DNA from: an uncultured Prevotellaceae bacterium
Lineage (GTDB): Bacteria > Bacteroidota > Bacteroidia > Bacteroidales > Bacteroidaceae
Direction: 5' to 3'
Assembly: GCA_900315105.1 (NCBI GenBank)
Contig: OMXX01000027.1
Span: 1 to 64,000 of the forward strand
Length of the DNA stretch: 64,000 bases
Shown: positions 1 through 7,507 of the stretch, one piece after another
Layout of the letters: each line of letters begins with the position of its first letter
Position numbering within the stretch: position 1 is the first letter of the stretch
Notes under the pieces: model-generated
Seen by the model: the letters and a program-made list of their open reading frames with translations, nothing else
What the model was told of the DNA's origin: nothing
Database searches by the model: none
Made by a program: the position numbers and the translations under genes

Positions 1-146
1 GAATTGATCGGTTCGTTTATTACCCAAGTGAGACTTGCTCACTTGCTTCTTGTACTACTACTTCCTGTTTATGTAAATCTTGTCAAAGAACTCTTTCTTA
101 GCGCTTTCACAACAAGAAGATTTAACACCTTCATTTTTTCGGAAAG
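1..146 (-). other. rRNA operon leader, 16S gene beyond left edge
   Basis: Read on the minus strand, this stretch resembles the transcribed leader that precedes 16S rRNA in Bacteroidales. It holds a boxA-like antitermination element GTTCTTTGACA (81-91), a purine-rich run, and text ending in AACGAACCGATCAATTC at the window edge. The mature 16S gene is therefore expected within a few tens of bases left of position 1. The promoter at 153-184 points into it. The identification is by recognition of the leader; the rRNA itself is not visible. Confidence 0.8.
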
Positions 147-152
147 CGAGTG

Positions 153-184
153 CAAAGGTACAACAATTTTCTGAACCAGCCAAA
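153..184 (-). promoter_or_regulatory. rRNA operon promoter (Bacteroidota sigma type)
   Basis: On the minus strand, TACCTTTG (153-160) matches the -7 consensus TAnnTTTG exactly. TTTG (181-184) is the -33 element, 20 bp upstream. The DNA upstream, about 185-215, is A/T-tract rich like an UP element. This is the expected layout for a strong rRNA promoter. Confidence 0.85.
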
Positions 185-341
185 TTTTTCTTAAATTATT
201 TTCAGAAAAATTTTTAAAGCCCATGAAAATTGACAAATATCAAGAGTCCATCACAAGAGTTTTTAGGACTATACCTTATATTATATATAGAGTGTCTTTG
301 TTACACCTTCCCCTACCCTCACGTTAGTACAAGTACATTCA
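185..341. other. AT-rich spacer, no gene seen
   Basis: This lies between the rRNA promoter and the stop codon of the first minus-strand gene. Apart from the A/T tracts beside the promoter I see no ORF, terminator with a T-run, or clear repeat. It marks the boundary between the rRNA operon and the accessory island. Confidence 0.5.
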
Positions 342-1544
342 TCACAATGAGGCATCAGCCTCCTTGTGAATAATTATCACTTCATCTTTTGGATTCACTA
401 TATCTATAACCTTCTTTATTGTATCTCGATCAGCATGACCAGAGGTATGGATATCCACCACGTTATTGAATGAATCACGAAACATCTTATACATCGGATT
501 CACCTTGACCTGCTCTGGAGTCTTGTAATATCCATCCCATGAAGAATAGATAAGAACGGTTTCATTGTCAGGAAAATACTCACGCATACTTTCCACATCA
601 GCCACTTTACTAACACCTGTGACAAGCACAAAACCTTCACGTTTCATTTTGTCAAAACTACGCTCTGTTGCAAATTTCGGATGAAACTCATACAAGCCAT
701 CTGCAACCTTTGACTCACGCTCTGTAAAGATTCGCATAGTTTCTTTCATATATGCAGAATTGATGTAGAGATCCTTATGGGCACTCTTTGCTGCTTCCTT
801 TATTGCAGCCAATCGATCAATATCTGTGGAAGAAGCAAGGACGAAAACATACTTGAACGCCTGCATGACATGCGACATTTTACTTGAAACAACACTTTCA
901 TGGATGCATTTCTCTGGTTTCTTCAAGTTCGTACCTTCCGTTATCAGCACATCAATATCCTTGGCATAAGCCCTAAGCACTTTTTCCAATCCCTTACCAA
1001 GAAAACCATGCTCACGATAGTCACCAGTATGCCATATCCGTTTACCGTCAGCCTCAATCAGAAACATATACGAATCATATATGGAATGGCAACTGAAAAA
1101 TGGAGTAATAGCAATATCACCAATGTAGAAAGACTTTGGCCTTCTTCTTGGCTTTTTCCAGACATGAAATGCCTCAAGCCTTCTAATTTTCTCCTTTACA
1201 CATGCAACCTCATCGGCACTTAGAGGAGCTTTTAGCAAAGTCCTGTATTTGGCAAGAAGGATTTCCCTCCCCCCTTCACCTATGTACTGAGGCACATTTT
1301 CGGGTACATGAACGAACATACCCACATGATCCTCGTGGGCATGAGTATAGATCACAGCCTCATTCTCTTTCTGGTTTTGAGAGAATAAGTTTGCAACAAA
1401 CTCATGCTCTTCTTCCTTCGACATTTGCTGACCTGAACCGGGGAGATTACTCCCCATATCAATGAATACGCGAGATGTGGCGGTGCTTATCTCTGTTATG
1501 CAACCGCCAATCTGATCAAGACCTCTATGGATTTTTATGTTCAT
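342..1544 (-). CDS. RNase J-like metallo-beta-lactamase-fold hydrolase
   Basis: This 400-residue protein has the metallo-beta-lactamase fold signature HxHxDH at residues 68-73 (HAHEDH). An HTGDYREHG segment follows near residue 170 and a C-terminal TSGHAD motif supplies further metal ligands. The opening HRGLDQIGG and the SGHAD end are typical of the RNase J / beta-CASP-like nuclease branch, but the protein is shorter than true RNase J (about 550 residues). An RNA or DNA hydrolase role is inferred. It is the last gene of a three-gene minus-strand unit. Its start overlaps the end of the preceding gene by 20 bp, which suggests translational coupling. Its substrate cannot be read from sequence. 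Confidence 0.75.
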   Translation of the reverse strand: MNIKIHRGLDQIGGCITEISTATSRVFIDMGSNLPGSGQQMSKEEEHEFVANLFSQNQKENEAVIYTHAHEDHVGMFVHVPENVPQYIGEGGREILLAKYRTLLKAPLSADEVACVKEKIRRLEAFHVWKKPRRRPKSFYIGDIAITPFFSCHSIYDSYMFLIEADGKRIWHTGDYREHGFLGKGLEKVLRAYAKDIDVLITEGTNLKKPEKCIHESVVSSKMSHVMQAFKYVFVLASSTDIDRLAAIKEAAKSAHKDLYINSAYMKETMRIFTERESKVADGLYEFHPKFATERSFDKMKREGFVLVTGVSKVADVESMREYFPDNETVLIYSSWDGYYKTPEQVKVNPMYKMFRDSFNNVVDIHTSGHADRDTIKKVIDIVNPKDEVIIIHKEADASL

Positions 1545-1860
1545 AAATTAAAATCTTTTGTGATTTTCCAACCATTTCAGAAGTATCAATATCACCGTTC
1601 CAATACTCTAAAAGCGTTTTCCTGTTCATCTCAATCCACTGCTTAATCTGCACAATATCGCTTTCTGAGAATAGAACAGAACACTCATACACACATCTTA
1701 CAGGCTTCTCGATTGTAAATATCTGCCCATTATCGCCCTCCACCAAGACTTTAATAATAGGCATATCGAAATACCTATTTGCAACAACCAATACCGAATA
1801 GTTTAGCCCCGTAGTAGATGGACTTAGCCTATCTATATCATATCCAATCCATTTCTTCAT
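1525..1860 (-). CDS. Small protein, paralogue of the protein at 6582-6893
   Basis: This 111-residue protein resembles DUF4160-type small proteins in its C-terminal half (IKQWIEMNRKTLLEYWNGDID). It is clearly homologous to the 103-residue protein at 6582-6893. Both have TGL then an aromatic residue near the start, a KV...GQ segment in the middle, FxES, a K(Q/E)WI helix, LL(E/D)YW, and ID(T/S)xE before a basic tail. It sits between the sigma-like gene and the metallo-beta-lactamase gene and overlaps the latter. The function is unknown; DUF4160-like proteins often occur beside toxin-antitoxin or defence genes. The family call is tentative, the paralogy is firm. Confidence 0.7.
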   Translation of the reverse strand: MKKWIGYDIDRLSPSTTGLNYSVLVVANRYFDMPIIKVLVEGDNGQIFTIEKPVRCVYECSVLFSESDIVQIKQWIEMNRKTLLEYWNGDIDTSEMVGKSQKILIYEHKNP

Positions 1861-1887
1861 ATACCTTCGGATATGAAAGCCACAACG

Positions 1888-2253
1888 TCAGGATTTAAAT
1901 TTGTCTTCAATGGCTTGAAGAATACTATTCCTAACAAACCATACTGCATACGAGATAAAACTGAAACCACGTGAACGGTCATATTTAGGAATTGCAATAA
2001 CAAGTCCCTTCTTGCCAGCCTCAACGAGTTCATCATCACTCAATCCTTTGTCAACATATTGCTTTGCAACACTAACGACAAAACGCATCATCGAACGAAC
2101 TATGGTATCTTCAGCCTCAGCATCTCCTTTTTGCGCACGAGGAAGCAAGTCCCGTAACTCCTCATCCGACATCAGCGGCACATCCCAATACTGAGCATAC
2201 TTGGCACGAAAGTCCTTTGCTCTTTGAGTTTGATAAATGTCTTTTCTTTCCAT
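1888..2253 (-). CDS. Orphan sigma-70 region 2 protein
   Basis: This 121-residue protein matches only regions 1.2 to 2.4 of a primary sigma factor. RFVVSVAKQY (residues 57-66) and GLSDDELVEAGKKGL are region 2.1-2.2, and YDRSRGFSFISYAVWFVRNS (91-110) is region 2.3-2.4. It stops right after ILQAIEDKFKS, where region 3 would begin, so regions 3 and 4 are absent. In the -10 recognition helix the usual YAxWWIRQ reads YAVWFVRN: the second Trp is Phe and the Gln is Asn. It could bind core polymerase or read an altered -10 element (inference). It is the first gene of a unit preceded by the structured repeat at 2283-2349. It could instead be a decaying sigma gene, although the frame is intact. Confidence 0.75.
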   Translation of the reverse strand: MERKDIYQTQRAKDFRAKYAQYWDVPLMSDEELRDLLPRAQKGDAEAEDTIVRSMMRFVVSVAKQYVDKGLSDDELVEAGKKGLVIAIPKYDRSRGFSFISYAVWFVRNSILQAIEDKFKS

Positions 2254-2282
2254 AATAATTGATTTTTATGATTACTTTATTC

Positions 2283-2349
2283 TATTATACGAAAAGAAAG
2301 CGGAGTTTCCGCATAAAAGTGATGGTTTCTATGCCAAAACTCCGCAGAG
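2283..2349 (-). repeat. Structured promoter-proximal repeat, copy 1
   Basis: This 67-bp sequence is almost identical to 3094-3160 (one mismatch seen). It contains nested inverted repeats: an outer stem GCGGAGTTT / AAACTCCGC and an inner stem GCATA / TATGC. Its downstream edge on the minus strand is TTTTCGTATAATA, about 30 bp before the start codon of the sigma-like gene. The position in front of a gene suggests a promoter with an operator. Confidence 0.8.
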
Positions 2350-2362
2350 AATGGTGGATTGT

Positions 2363-2983
2363 TTAAGATTTTTCAATCATAGAAGTAATTTCTTTTCCTG
2401 CTTCAAGGTCGTAACATCTAAATACTGTATGCTCACCTTTATTCTCGATTTTTTTCCTTATATTTCCATAAGTACCAGTATCAGATTTCTTTACCATCAT
2501 AATAAAGAAAGTTTCAAGTTCTGGATTAGCACCTTTTTCTTCGTTTAACTTACAAAAATCTTTCTCATAACAGAACTCATCAGGATTTAACGCCTTGAAT
2601 TCAACCAAAGCTATGCGCTCAAGTTTCTCATTGTGAATACAGAGGTCGACCATTGCAGATTGCCCATTCTCATCATCTTTATGAGGATTGTTTTTATCTG
2701 TGAAGGTATATTTATACTCTGTTGGCGTTTCTACAGAATAAAACAACTTGAGATTGTTTTCCGCACAATAAGCATTAAATTGCTCGATGAAGACAAACCT
2801 TAATTCTTGTTCACTAATTCTTGTTTCTCCATCTCTATAAACTGTACTATAATGAGGGAAAATCAACCTTGAACCATTGTCACATTGCGTAAATTCACAC
2901 CCCTCTTTTTGATTGGCATATACCTTTTTCAAGACATCAAATGTCTTAGTGGTAATTTCATTAATAATGTTTTTTATATCCAT
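2363..2983 (-). CDS. Putative PD-(D/E)XK nuclease, type 1
   Basis: This 206-residue protein shows a PD-(D/E)XK-like core: Asp113 in MVDLCI, then Glu128-x-Lys130 in ALVEFKA, with acidic residues near 58-60 (ISEQEL) that could complete the site. A hydrophobic strand precedes each motif. This suggests a metal-dependent nuclease, probably a defence effector (inference). The start codon follows by 5 bp the stop of a broken WYL-regulator tail (2989-3091). The same arrangement, WYL stop then nuclease ATG in almost identical bases, occurs at 3827-3835. No close family was recognised. Confidence 0.65.
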   Translation of the reverse strand: MDIKNIINEITTKTFDVLKKVYANQKEGCEFTQCDNGSRLIFPHYSTVYRDGETRISEQELRFVFIEQFNAYCAENNLKLFYSVETPTEYKYTFTDKNNPHKDDENGQSAMVDLCIHNEKLERIALVEFKALNPDEFCYEKDFCKLNEEKGANPELETFFIMMVKKSDTGTYGNIRKKIENKGEHTVFRCYDLEAGKEITSMIEKS

Positions 2984-2988
2984 AACTA

Positions 2989-3091
2989 TTACTTATATTT
3001 GGTTAAACAATTCTTCATCCTTTCCTATATCTCATCACTTAGTTTCTGCGGTTCAAGAACCACAACAAGGTCTGCGTATGAGATTCTCTAT
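2989..3091 (-). pseudogene. 3' remnant of a second WYL-regulator gene
   Basis: On the minus strand this segment lines up without gaps with the last 33 or so codons of the WYL gene at 3833-4720. It gives SYADLVVVLEPQKLSDEI, an in-frame TAG, then CLTKYK and a stop. The intact gene reads SYADLVEVLEPQELRDEI and ends CLTKYK. Many silent and replacement differences show that this is a diverged homologue, not a fresh copy. The rest of the gene is missing; the promoter repeat (copy 2) abuts the remnant. It appears to be the scar of a regulator deletion that left its downstream nuclease gene in place. Confidence 0.85.
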
Positions 3092-3093
3092 AT

Positions 3094-3160
3094 TATTATA
3101 CGAAAAGAAAGCGGAGTTTCCGCATAAAAGTGATGGTTTCTATGCAAAAACTCCGCAGAG
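3094..3160 (-). repeat. Structured promoter-proximal repeat, copy 2
   Basis: This is the second near-identical copy of the 67-bp element (see 2283-2349), in the same orientation, with the same GCGGAGTTT / AAACTCCGC stem and TTTTCGTATAATA edge. On its downstream side it runs directly into the WYL remnant. It now probably drives the nuclease gene at 2363-2983 through a leader of about 110 bases. Confidence 0.8.
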
Positions 3161-3167
3161 CCCATGT

Positions 3168-3827
3168 CTATTGGGGCATTTTATTAACATCTATGCAAAT
3201 TATGTTCACACCATCATCAGATAGTTGGGATTCAATATTCCCCATTTCTTTAAAGATTCTCTCATATTTGAGACTCCATTCAGATTCGGAAGCATTCCTA
3301 CCCTTTGAAATCCAATATGGGTCATTATAAAAATTAACGAAAACAAGTCTAACAGATTTTCCATACTCTTTAAGTTTTCTCAGAAAAACTATTCTGTTTG
3401 AAATTTGATAATATTTGTGTAACCAAATATTATCATTTACGGAAACATCATAGCTTTTCATTACACTTCTTATTGCATCACATTTTATACGATAATTCTC
3501 TTTTTGCTTGTCAGAAGCATCTTTCGATAGCTTATTTCCAGAACCAATTTCTGAGATATGCGCTTTCCCTTCTATTAAATATATGGTATTTGAATCTATA
3601 CCTTTTGCTATTCCATCCCATTGCGGTTGACGTGTTGGCCAAAAGCCCTTGAATGCGTCATTAGGTATAGACAATTCATCCATGATATTCTTGTTATTGA
3701 GTTGAACTTCTTTACCATTAACAGGACAAAGCCATTTCACCTTTTCTCCTACTTTATCTTCAAATAAATACGAATATTTTGAAGACAATAATTGCATTTG
3801 CAATTTACTACCTTTATTTCTATCCAT
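3168..3827 (-). CDS. Putative PD-(D/E)XK nuclease, type 2
   Basis: From the ATG at 3827 this protein has 219 residues. A PD-(D/E)XK-like core is visible: QPQWDGIA with Asp71, then IYLIEGKAH with Glu86-x-Lys88. The ATG is preferred over an in-frame GTG at 3836 because the neighbouring nuclease uses an ATG in the same context (AGTTATGGATA). The gene follows the WYL gene stop by 5 bp, so the two form one unit. Apart from the shared fold motif it has no obvious sequence similarity to the nuclease at 2363-2983. The likely role is a regulated effector nuclease (inference). Confidence 0.7.
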   Translation of the reverse strand: MDRNKGSKLQMQLLSSKYSYLFEDKVGEKVKWLCPVNGKEVQLNNKNIMDELSIPNDAFKGFWPTRQPQWDGIAKGIDSNTIYLIEGKAHISEIGSGNKLSKDASDKQKENYRIKCDAIRSVMKSYDVSVNDNIWLHKYYQISNRIVFLRKLKEYGKSVRLVFVNFYNDPYWISKGRNASESEWSLKYERIFKEMGNIESQLSDDGVNIICIDVNKMPQ

Positions 3828-3832
3828 AACTA

Positions 3833-4720
3833 TCACTTATATTTGGTTAAACATCTTTCTATTCTTCCTTTAATCTCATCCCTAAGTTCCTGCGGTTCAA
3901 GAACCTCAACAAGGTCTGCGTATGAGAGAATCGCAGTCGATAGCTCTGGAGTGAGACAGAGGCGATATTGGAAATCGCTATACTCATTATGTTTCGTTGC
4001 GACCTCCTCCTGACTCTTATGCAAAGGCGACGACCGGAAGTATTCTACAGCCTTTGCCCCTACCCTCAACCTTACTTTCTTTGGTTGCAGTTGCTCATTG
4101 GTGAAGATGCCTATGGTATTGGCAAAGTATTTATGCGCCGAGAAATCATCGGGCATTTCAAAGGTGGTTTTCGTTATGCTAATCTCGCCAATCCTATCAA
4201 GAGCTATGCAACGAATGGCTTCTTTCTCCTTAATATACCCAGCCACATACCACCTTCTGTTATACACTTTCATGGCGTAAGGATGCAGATGAAATGTCTC
4301 CATAGGCTTGTCGAAAGGATAATAGTCGAGCTCCACTTCATTGTTCGCTTTCATAGCCTTTATGAACAGTTCAAGATTGGCAAGTGTTTTCTTGGCATAC
4401 TCCTCAAACACGATTCTGTCTCTCAGCGTATAGCCTTCTTCAAGCTTTCCCATCATGGCAAACGACTCTAAGAGCCATTTTCTCGTTTTATCCGTATTCA
4501 ATACCTCTGGATTAGCAATATAATATCTGTAAGGCTTTTTTGTTGTGCACTTTATATCAATACCAAACAGTTCCTTGATACCTTTCCTGTGCTCATGAAA
4601 TGAACGGAGAGGATAGGGATCACGGCCTTGCCATAAATCAATCTCTTCAAAAGTAAGAGATTTCTCTTCAAGAAGTGTATTTATTAGCCATACATACCGA
4701 AGAATCGTTTTGCTTATCAT
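3833..4720 (-). CDS. WYL-domain transcriptional regulator
   Basis: This 295-residue protein has an N-terminal winged-helix region (about residues 1-70), a WYL domain (about 118-190, with RRWYVAGY at 155-162), and a C-terminal WCX-type extension ending EPQELRDEIKGRIERCLTKYK. WYL proteins sense ligands, often nucleic-acid-derived, and commonly repress defence operons; that is family knowledge. Here it is divergent from the AAA+ ATPase gene and co-transcribed with a nuclease gene. Likely targets are the structured repeats at 2283, 3094 and 4819, which is inference. Confidence 0.88.
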   Translation of the reverse strand: MISKTILRYVWLINTLLEEKSLTFEEIDLWQGRDPYPLRSFHEHRKGIKELFGIDIKCTTKKPYRYYIANPEVLNTDKTRKWLLESFAMMGKLEEGYTLRDRIVFEEYAKKTLANLELFIKAMKANNEVELDYYPFDKPMETFHLHPYAMKVYNRRWYVAGYIKEKEAIRCIALDRIGEISITKTTFEMPDDFSAHKYFANTIGIFTNEQLQPKKVRLRVGAKAVEYFRSSPLHKSQEEVATKHNEYSDFQYRLCLTPELSTAILSYADLVEVLEPQELRDEIKGRIERCLTKYK

Positions 4721-4761
4721 ACAGTATTAAGGTTAAGTGTTCATATACAGATTATCAGTTG

Positions 4762-4792
4762 CAAATATAAGCATTTATCTTTGATATGACAA
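4762..4792 (-). promoter_or_regulatory. Promoter of the WYL regulator gene
   Basis: On the minus strand, TATATTTG (4762-4769) matches the -7 consensus, and TTG (4790-4792) lies exactly 20 bp upstream. It is about 40 bp in front of the start codon. The WYL gene thus uses a housekeeping-type promoter, unlike the repeat-associated units. Confidence 0.75.
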
Positions 4793-4818
4793 GAAAAACA
4801 AGTTTTTTAACACTCGTA

Positions 4819-4883
4819 TGCGGTGTTTTTGCATAGAAAAGTGCCAAAAAGTGGTTTTTCTCACATTTCCTTTCGTATAATAA
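4819..4883 (+). repeat. Structured repeat, copy 3 (diverged, inverted)
   Basis: This segment aligns end to end with the reverse complement of copies 1 and 2. TGCGG(T)GTTTTTGCATAGAAA is shared at one end and TTTCGTATAATA at the other, with almost the same spacing. The middle has diverged and the hairpin is mostly lost. It points toward the ATPase gene at 4905, so all three copies face a downstream gene. Confidence 0.65.
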
Positions 4884-4904
4884 TATTGTCAAAACATAAA
4901 AATT

Positions 4905-6572
4905 ATGGCACAGAAGAAGAAAATAAAAAAACAAGTTGAGGAAATGACAATTGTATCTGCACTAGAAAAGATACATTTGGAGTCATACGACAGCAAACTA
5001 TCAAGTGATTTCTACGACAAATGCAATGATGCTATTGCGTTTATCTGCAACAAGCTTAATGTCACTTCTTTTCAGGCTATCATTCTTTCCATACTTGCAA
5101 ACAATGATACCCCGATGACATTTTCCGATATGGCACATCATACGTGTAGCACCCTACTTAGATTCCGTGCTCACAAGCTGGAACTTGACGAGTTGCATTA
5201 CAAACAGTTCATTCTATGGATAGTTTCAAGACAGTCAACCAAGTACCTTCTTCGCGAAGAATTTCTGAATTCAATTGCAGAGAACAAACCCTATACCCCA
5301 AGAAAATATGAAGATTACACGACTTATGATGTCTGTTCTAAAATAGGGAAATGGCTAAAGATGCTAGAGAATGATTCCAACTTATATGATACTATTGTAA
5401 GAAGTAGCAGACAACTATTGGATTCCACCAAGCATCTTTCTTTCTCCAAGGATTTACTTACATCTGAACTTGACGACATTGACTTAATGATACTCCTCCG
5501 AACAATAACAGACAAAGTTGAAACCGATTCTGAATATATATCTTCTTACGAGATTTCAGAAATATTCCCAGAAGAAAAACACGTAAAAAATGCTCTCATT
5601 TTTATGAATGAAGGATCAAGTTTTCTTATGGAGAATAAATGGATGGAAAATTATACAGTCAACGGATTGGTAGAGACAAACAAATTCATCCTGACAGACA
5701 AGGTATTAGAAACCACGTTAGCCGATTTAAAGGCATATATGAAGCAACATGCTAAAATAAAAGATAGAACGTTACTCATGCCCGAAGATATTAAGGAGAA
5801 GTCATTGTTCTACAATAAGCGCGAATCAGAAGATGTACAACGCTTAACAGAACTATTATCCATTGACAAGTTCAAGGATATTCAAAAACGATTGAGATAT
5901 GCTAATATGCGTCCGGGATTCGCTTGTCTATTCTATGGTGCTCCGGGTACTGGCAAAACTGAGACTGTACTACAACTGGGCAAAAAGACGGGACGCCCCA
6001 TCTTTCAGGTAAATATCTCCGAAATAAGATCTAAGTGGGTTGGTGAAAGTGAGAAGAATGTACAGGAGCTTTTCAACAAGTATGATTCTATTGTCAAGAC
6101 GAAGAATGTCTGTCCGATTTTATTCTTCAATGAGGCTGATGCAGTCATAAGCAAACGTTCTAATAACGTAGATGATGCTGTTGATAAGATGGAGAACACA
6201 ATCCAAAACATCCTTCTTCAGGCAATGGAAAATCTTTCAGGAATAATGATTGCAACCACAAATCTCACCAACAATATGGATCCTGCTTTTGAACGTCGTT
6301 TCCTTTACAAGATATGTTTCGATAAACCGACAATAGAGACCAGAGCACATATCTGGCACTCCATGCTACCAAATCTATCTTCAGAAGAAGCAAACAATCT
6401 TGCCAAAGACTATGATTTCAGCGGTGGACAAATAGAGAACATTGCTCGAAAACAGATTATTGACAGTATTCTTTACGGTCAACAGCAAGATATTGCAAGC
6501 GTTAAGTCCTATTGCGAAAATGAAAACATCAGGAATTTCAGAAAGAGCAATATAGGTTTCGTAAATTATTGA
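4905..6572 (+). CDS. AAA+ ATPase with unknown N-terminal domain
   Basis: This 555-residue protein has an N-terminal helical domain of about 330 residues with no recognised family, followed by an AAA+ module. The module has Walker A GAPGTGKT (345-352), Walker B ILFFNEAD (406-412, Asn where Asp is usual), sensor 1 TTN (451-453) and an arginine-finger pair RR (464-465). The pore-loop region reads KWVGESEKN, as in FtsH/Cdc48-like unfoldases. It is the first gene of a three-gene plus-strand unit led by repeat copy 3 and divergent from the WYL regulator. A remodelling or sensor ATPase of the island is inferred. Confidence 0.8.
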   Translation: MAQKKKIKKQVEEMTIVSALEKIHLESYDSKLSSDFYDKCNDAIAFICNKLNVTSFQAIILSILANNDTPMTFSDMAHHTCSTLLRFRAHKLELDELHYKQFILWIVSRQSTKYLLREEFLNSIAENKPYTPRKYEDYTTYDVCSKIGKWLKMLENDSNLYDTIVRSSRQLLDSTKHLSFSKDLLTSELDDIDLMILLRTITDKVETDSEYISSYEISEIFPEEKHVKNALIFMNEGSSFLMENKWMENYTVNGLVETNKFILTDKVLETTLADLKAYMKQHAKIKDRTLLMPEDIKEKSLFYNKRESEDVQRLTELLSIDKFKDIQKRLRYANMRPGFACLFYGAPGTGKTETVLQLGKKTGRPIFQVNISEIRSKWVGESEKNVQELFNKYDSIVKTKNVCPILFFNEADAVISKRSNNVDDAVDKMENTIQNILLQAMENLSGIMIATTNLTNNMDPAFERRFLYKICFDKPTIETRAHIWHSMLPNLSSEEANNLAKDYDFSGGQIENIARKQIIDSILYGQQQDIASVKSYCENENIRNFRKSNIGFVNY

Positions 6573-6581
6573 TTAACAGAA

Positions 6582-6893
6582 ATGAACGTCAATATAGATA
6601 CTTCAACCTTTAAACCAGAAAATACAGGTTTGAAGTTCCGTGTCTATGTTTACGCTATTAGTAATGCAGTTCCAAGACACAAGCCAAGAGTTAAAGTAAT
6701 TGACTCTAAAGGGCAGTTTTCAATGTATATCTCGGACAATCCTTTGGTATCATCAGGTAATCCAGATTTTTTTGAGTCAGAACATATTGAAGAACTTAAA
6801 GAATGGATCATTCTAAATAAGCAAGTGCTTCTTGATTACTGGTATGATAATATTGATAGTGCAGAATTAGCATATAAATTGCAAAGAATATGA
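6582..6893 (+). CDS. Small protein, paralogue of the protein at 1525-1860
   Basis: This 103-residue protein is homologous along its length to the one at 1525-1860. It shares TGLKF near residue 16, KV...KGQF in the middle, FFES, IEELKEWIILNKQVLLDYW and NIDSAE near the end. It lies 9 bp after the ATPase gene and overlaps the next gene by 4 bp. Two diverged copies in two separate units of one island suggest a common adaptor, inhibitor or immunity component. No function can be assigned. Confidence 0.7.
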   Translation: MNVNIDTSTFKPENTGLKFRVYVYAISNAVPRHKPRVKVIDSKGQFSMYISDNPLVSSGNPDFFESEHIEELKEWIILNKQVLLDYWYDNIDSAELAYKLQRI

Positions 6894-7438
6894 ATCTCAA
6901 GACGATAAATAAAGTAACTGACAGTTCATTAGGAAGGTTAATGAACCTCCTTAATGACAAAACGTATGCTATAATTACAGCATACAGAGATTCTGATACA
7001 GAGAGTAACGAGCTATCTAGACAAGAGAACCTCCAACGAAATAGAGAACTCAGAGCAAGGTTTAATGCTAACAAGATGGGAGTTTATTCTCTTGTAGGTC
7101 ATTGGCAAGAAACCCATGAAGTTGAAAGATGTTATGTTGTACCTAAACGCTCTGATATGTCAGATGAAGAGTTTATTGATTTCATTAAAGATGCTATGAC
7201 TATCAACGGACTCACTCAGGACGCGTGTATATTTCATACAGATAAGTTTTATCTTCTATTTAATGATGGTACTATACAGCCTATAGGCACTAAGGTTTCA
7301 TTGAATAAACTTGGTCAGGCTTACTCCAAATCTGTATTGAAGAATGAAGTTCCTTTTGTTTTTGATTCAGTAGAACGTCCCACATCAGTCGCAGGTTATA
7401 TGTGGTTTGACAAAAATAACATTTTATATTTGAGATAG
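6890..7438 (+). CDS. Hypothetical protein, possibly DUF3293-like
   Basis: This 182-residue soluble protein is the last gene of the ATPase unit. Its ATG overlaps the preceding stop. The segment YAIITAYRDSD...ENLQRNRELRARF, followed by YSLVGHWQE and an acidic helix EEFIDFIKDAM, resembles the layout of DUF3293 and some phage-encoded small proteins, but the match is weak. No catalytic motif, signal peptide or membrane segment is visible. It is probably the third component of the ATPase module. Confidence 0.55.
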   Translation: MNLKTINKVTDSSLGRLMNLLNDKTYAIITAYRDSDTESNELSRQENLQRNRELRARFNANKMGVYSLVGHWQETHEVERCYVVPKRSDMSDEEFIDFIKDAMTINGLTQDACIFHTDKFYLLFNDGTIQPIGTKVSLNKLGQAYSKSVLKNEVPFVFDSVERPTSVAGYMWFDKNNILYLR

Positions 7439-7507
7439 TATAAAAGCCAAGCAAGGCGCTTATAGAAAAATAATCCCAGAAGAAAACGAAAAAAGGTTTT
7501 TTTCGCA

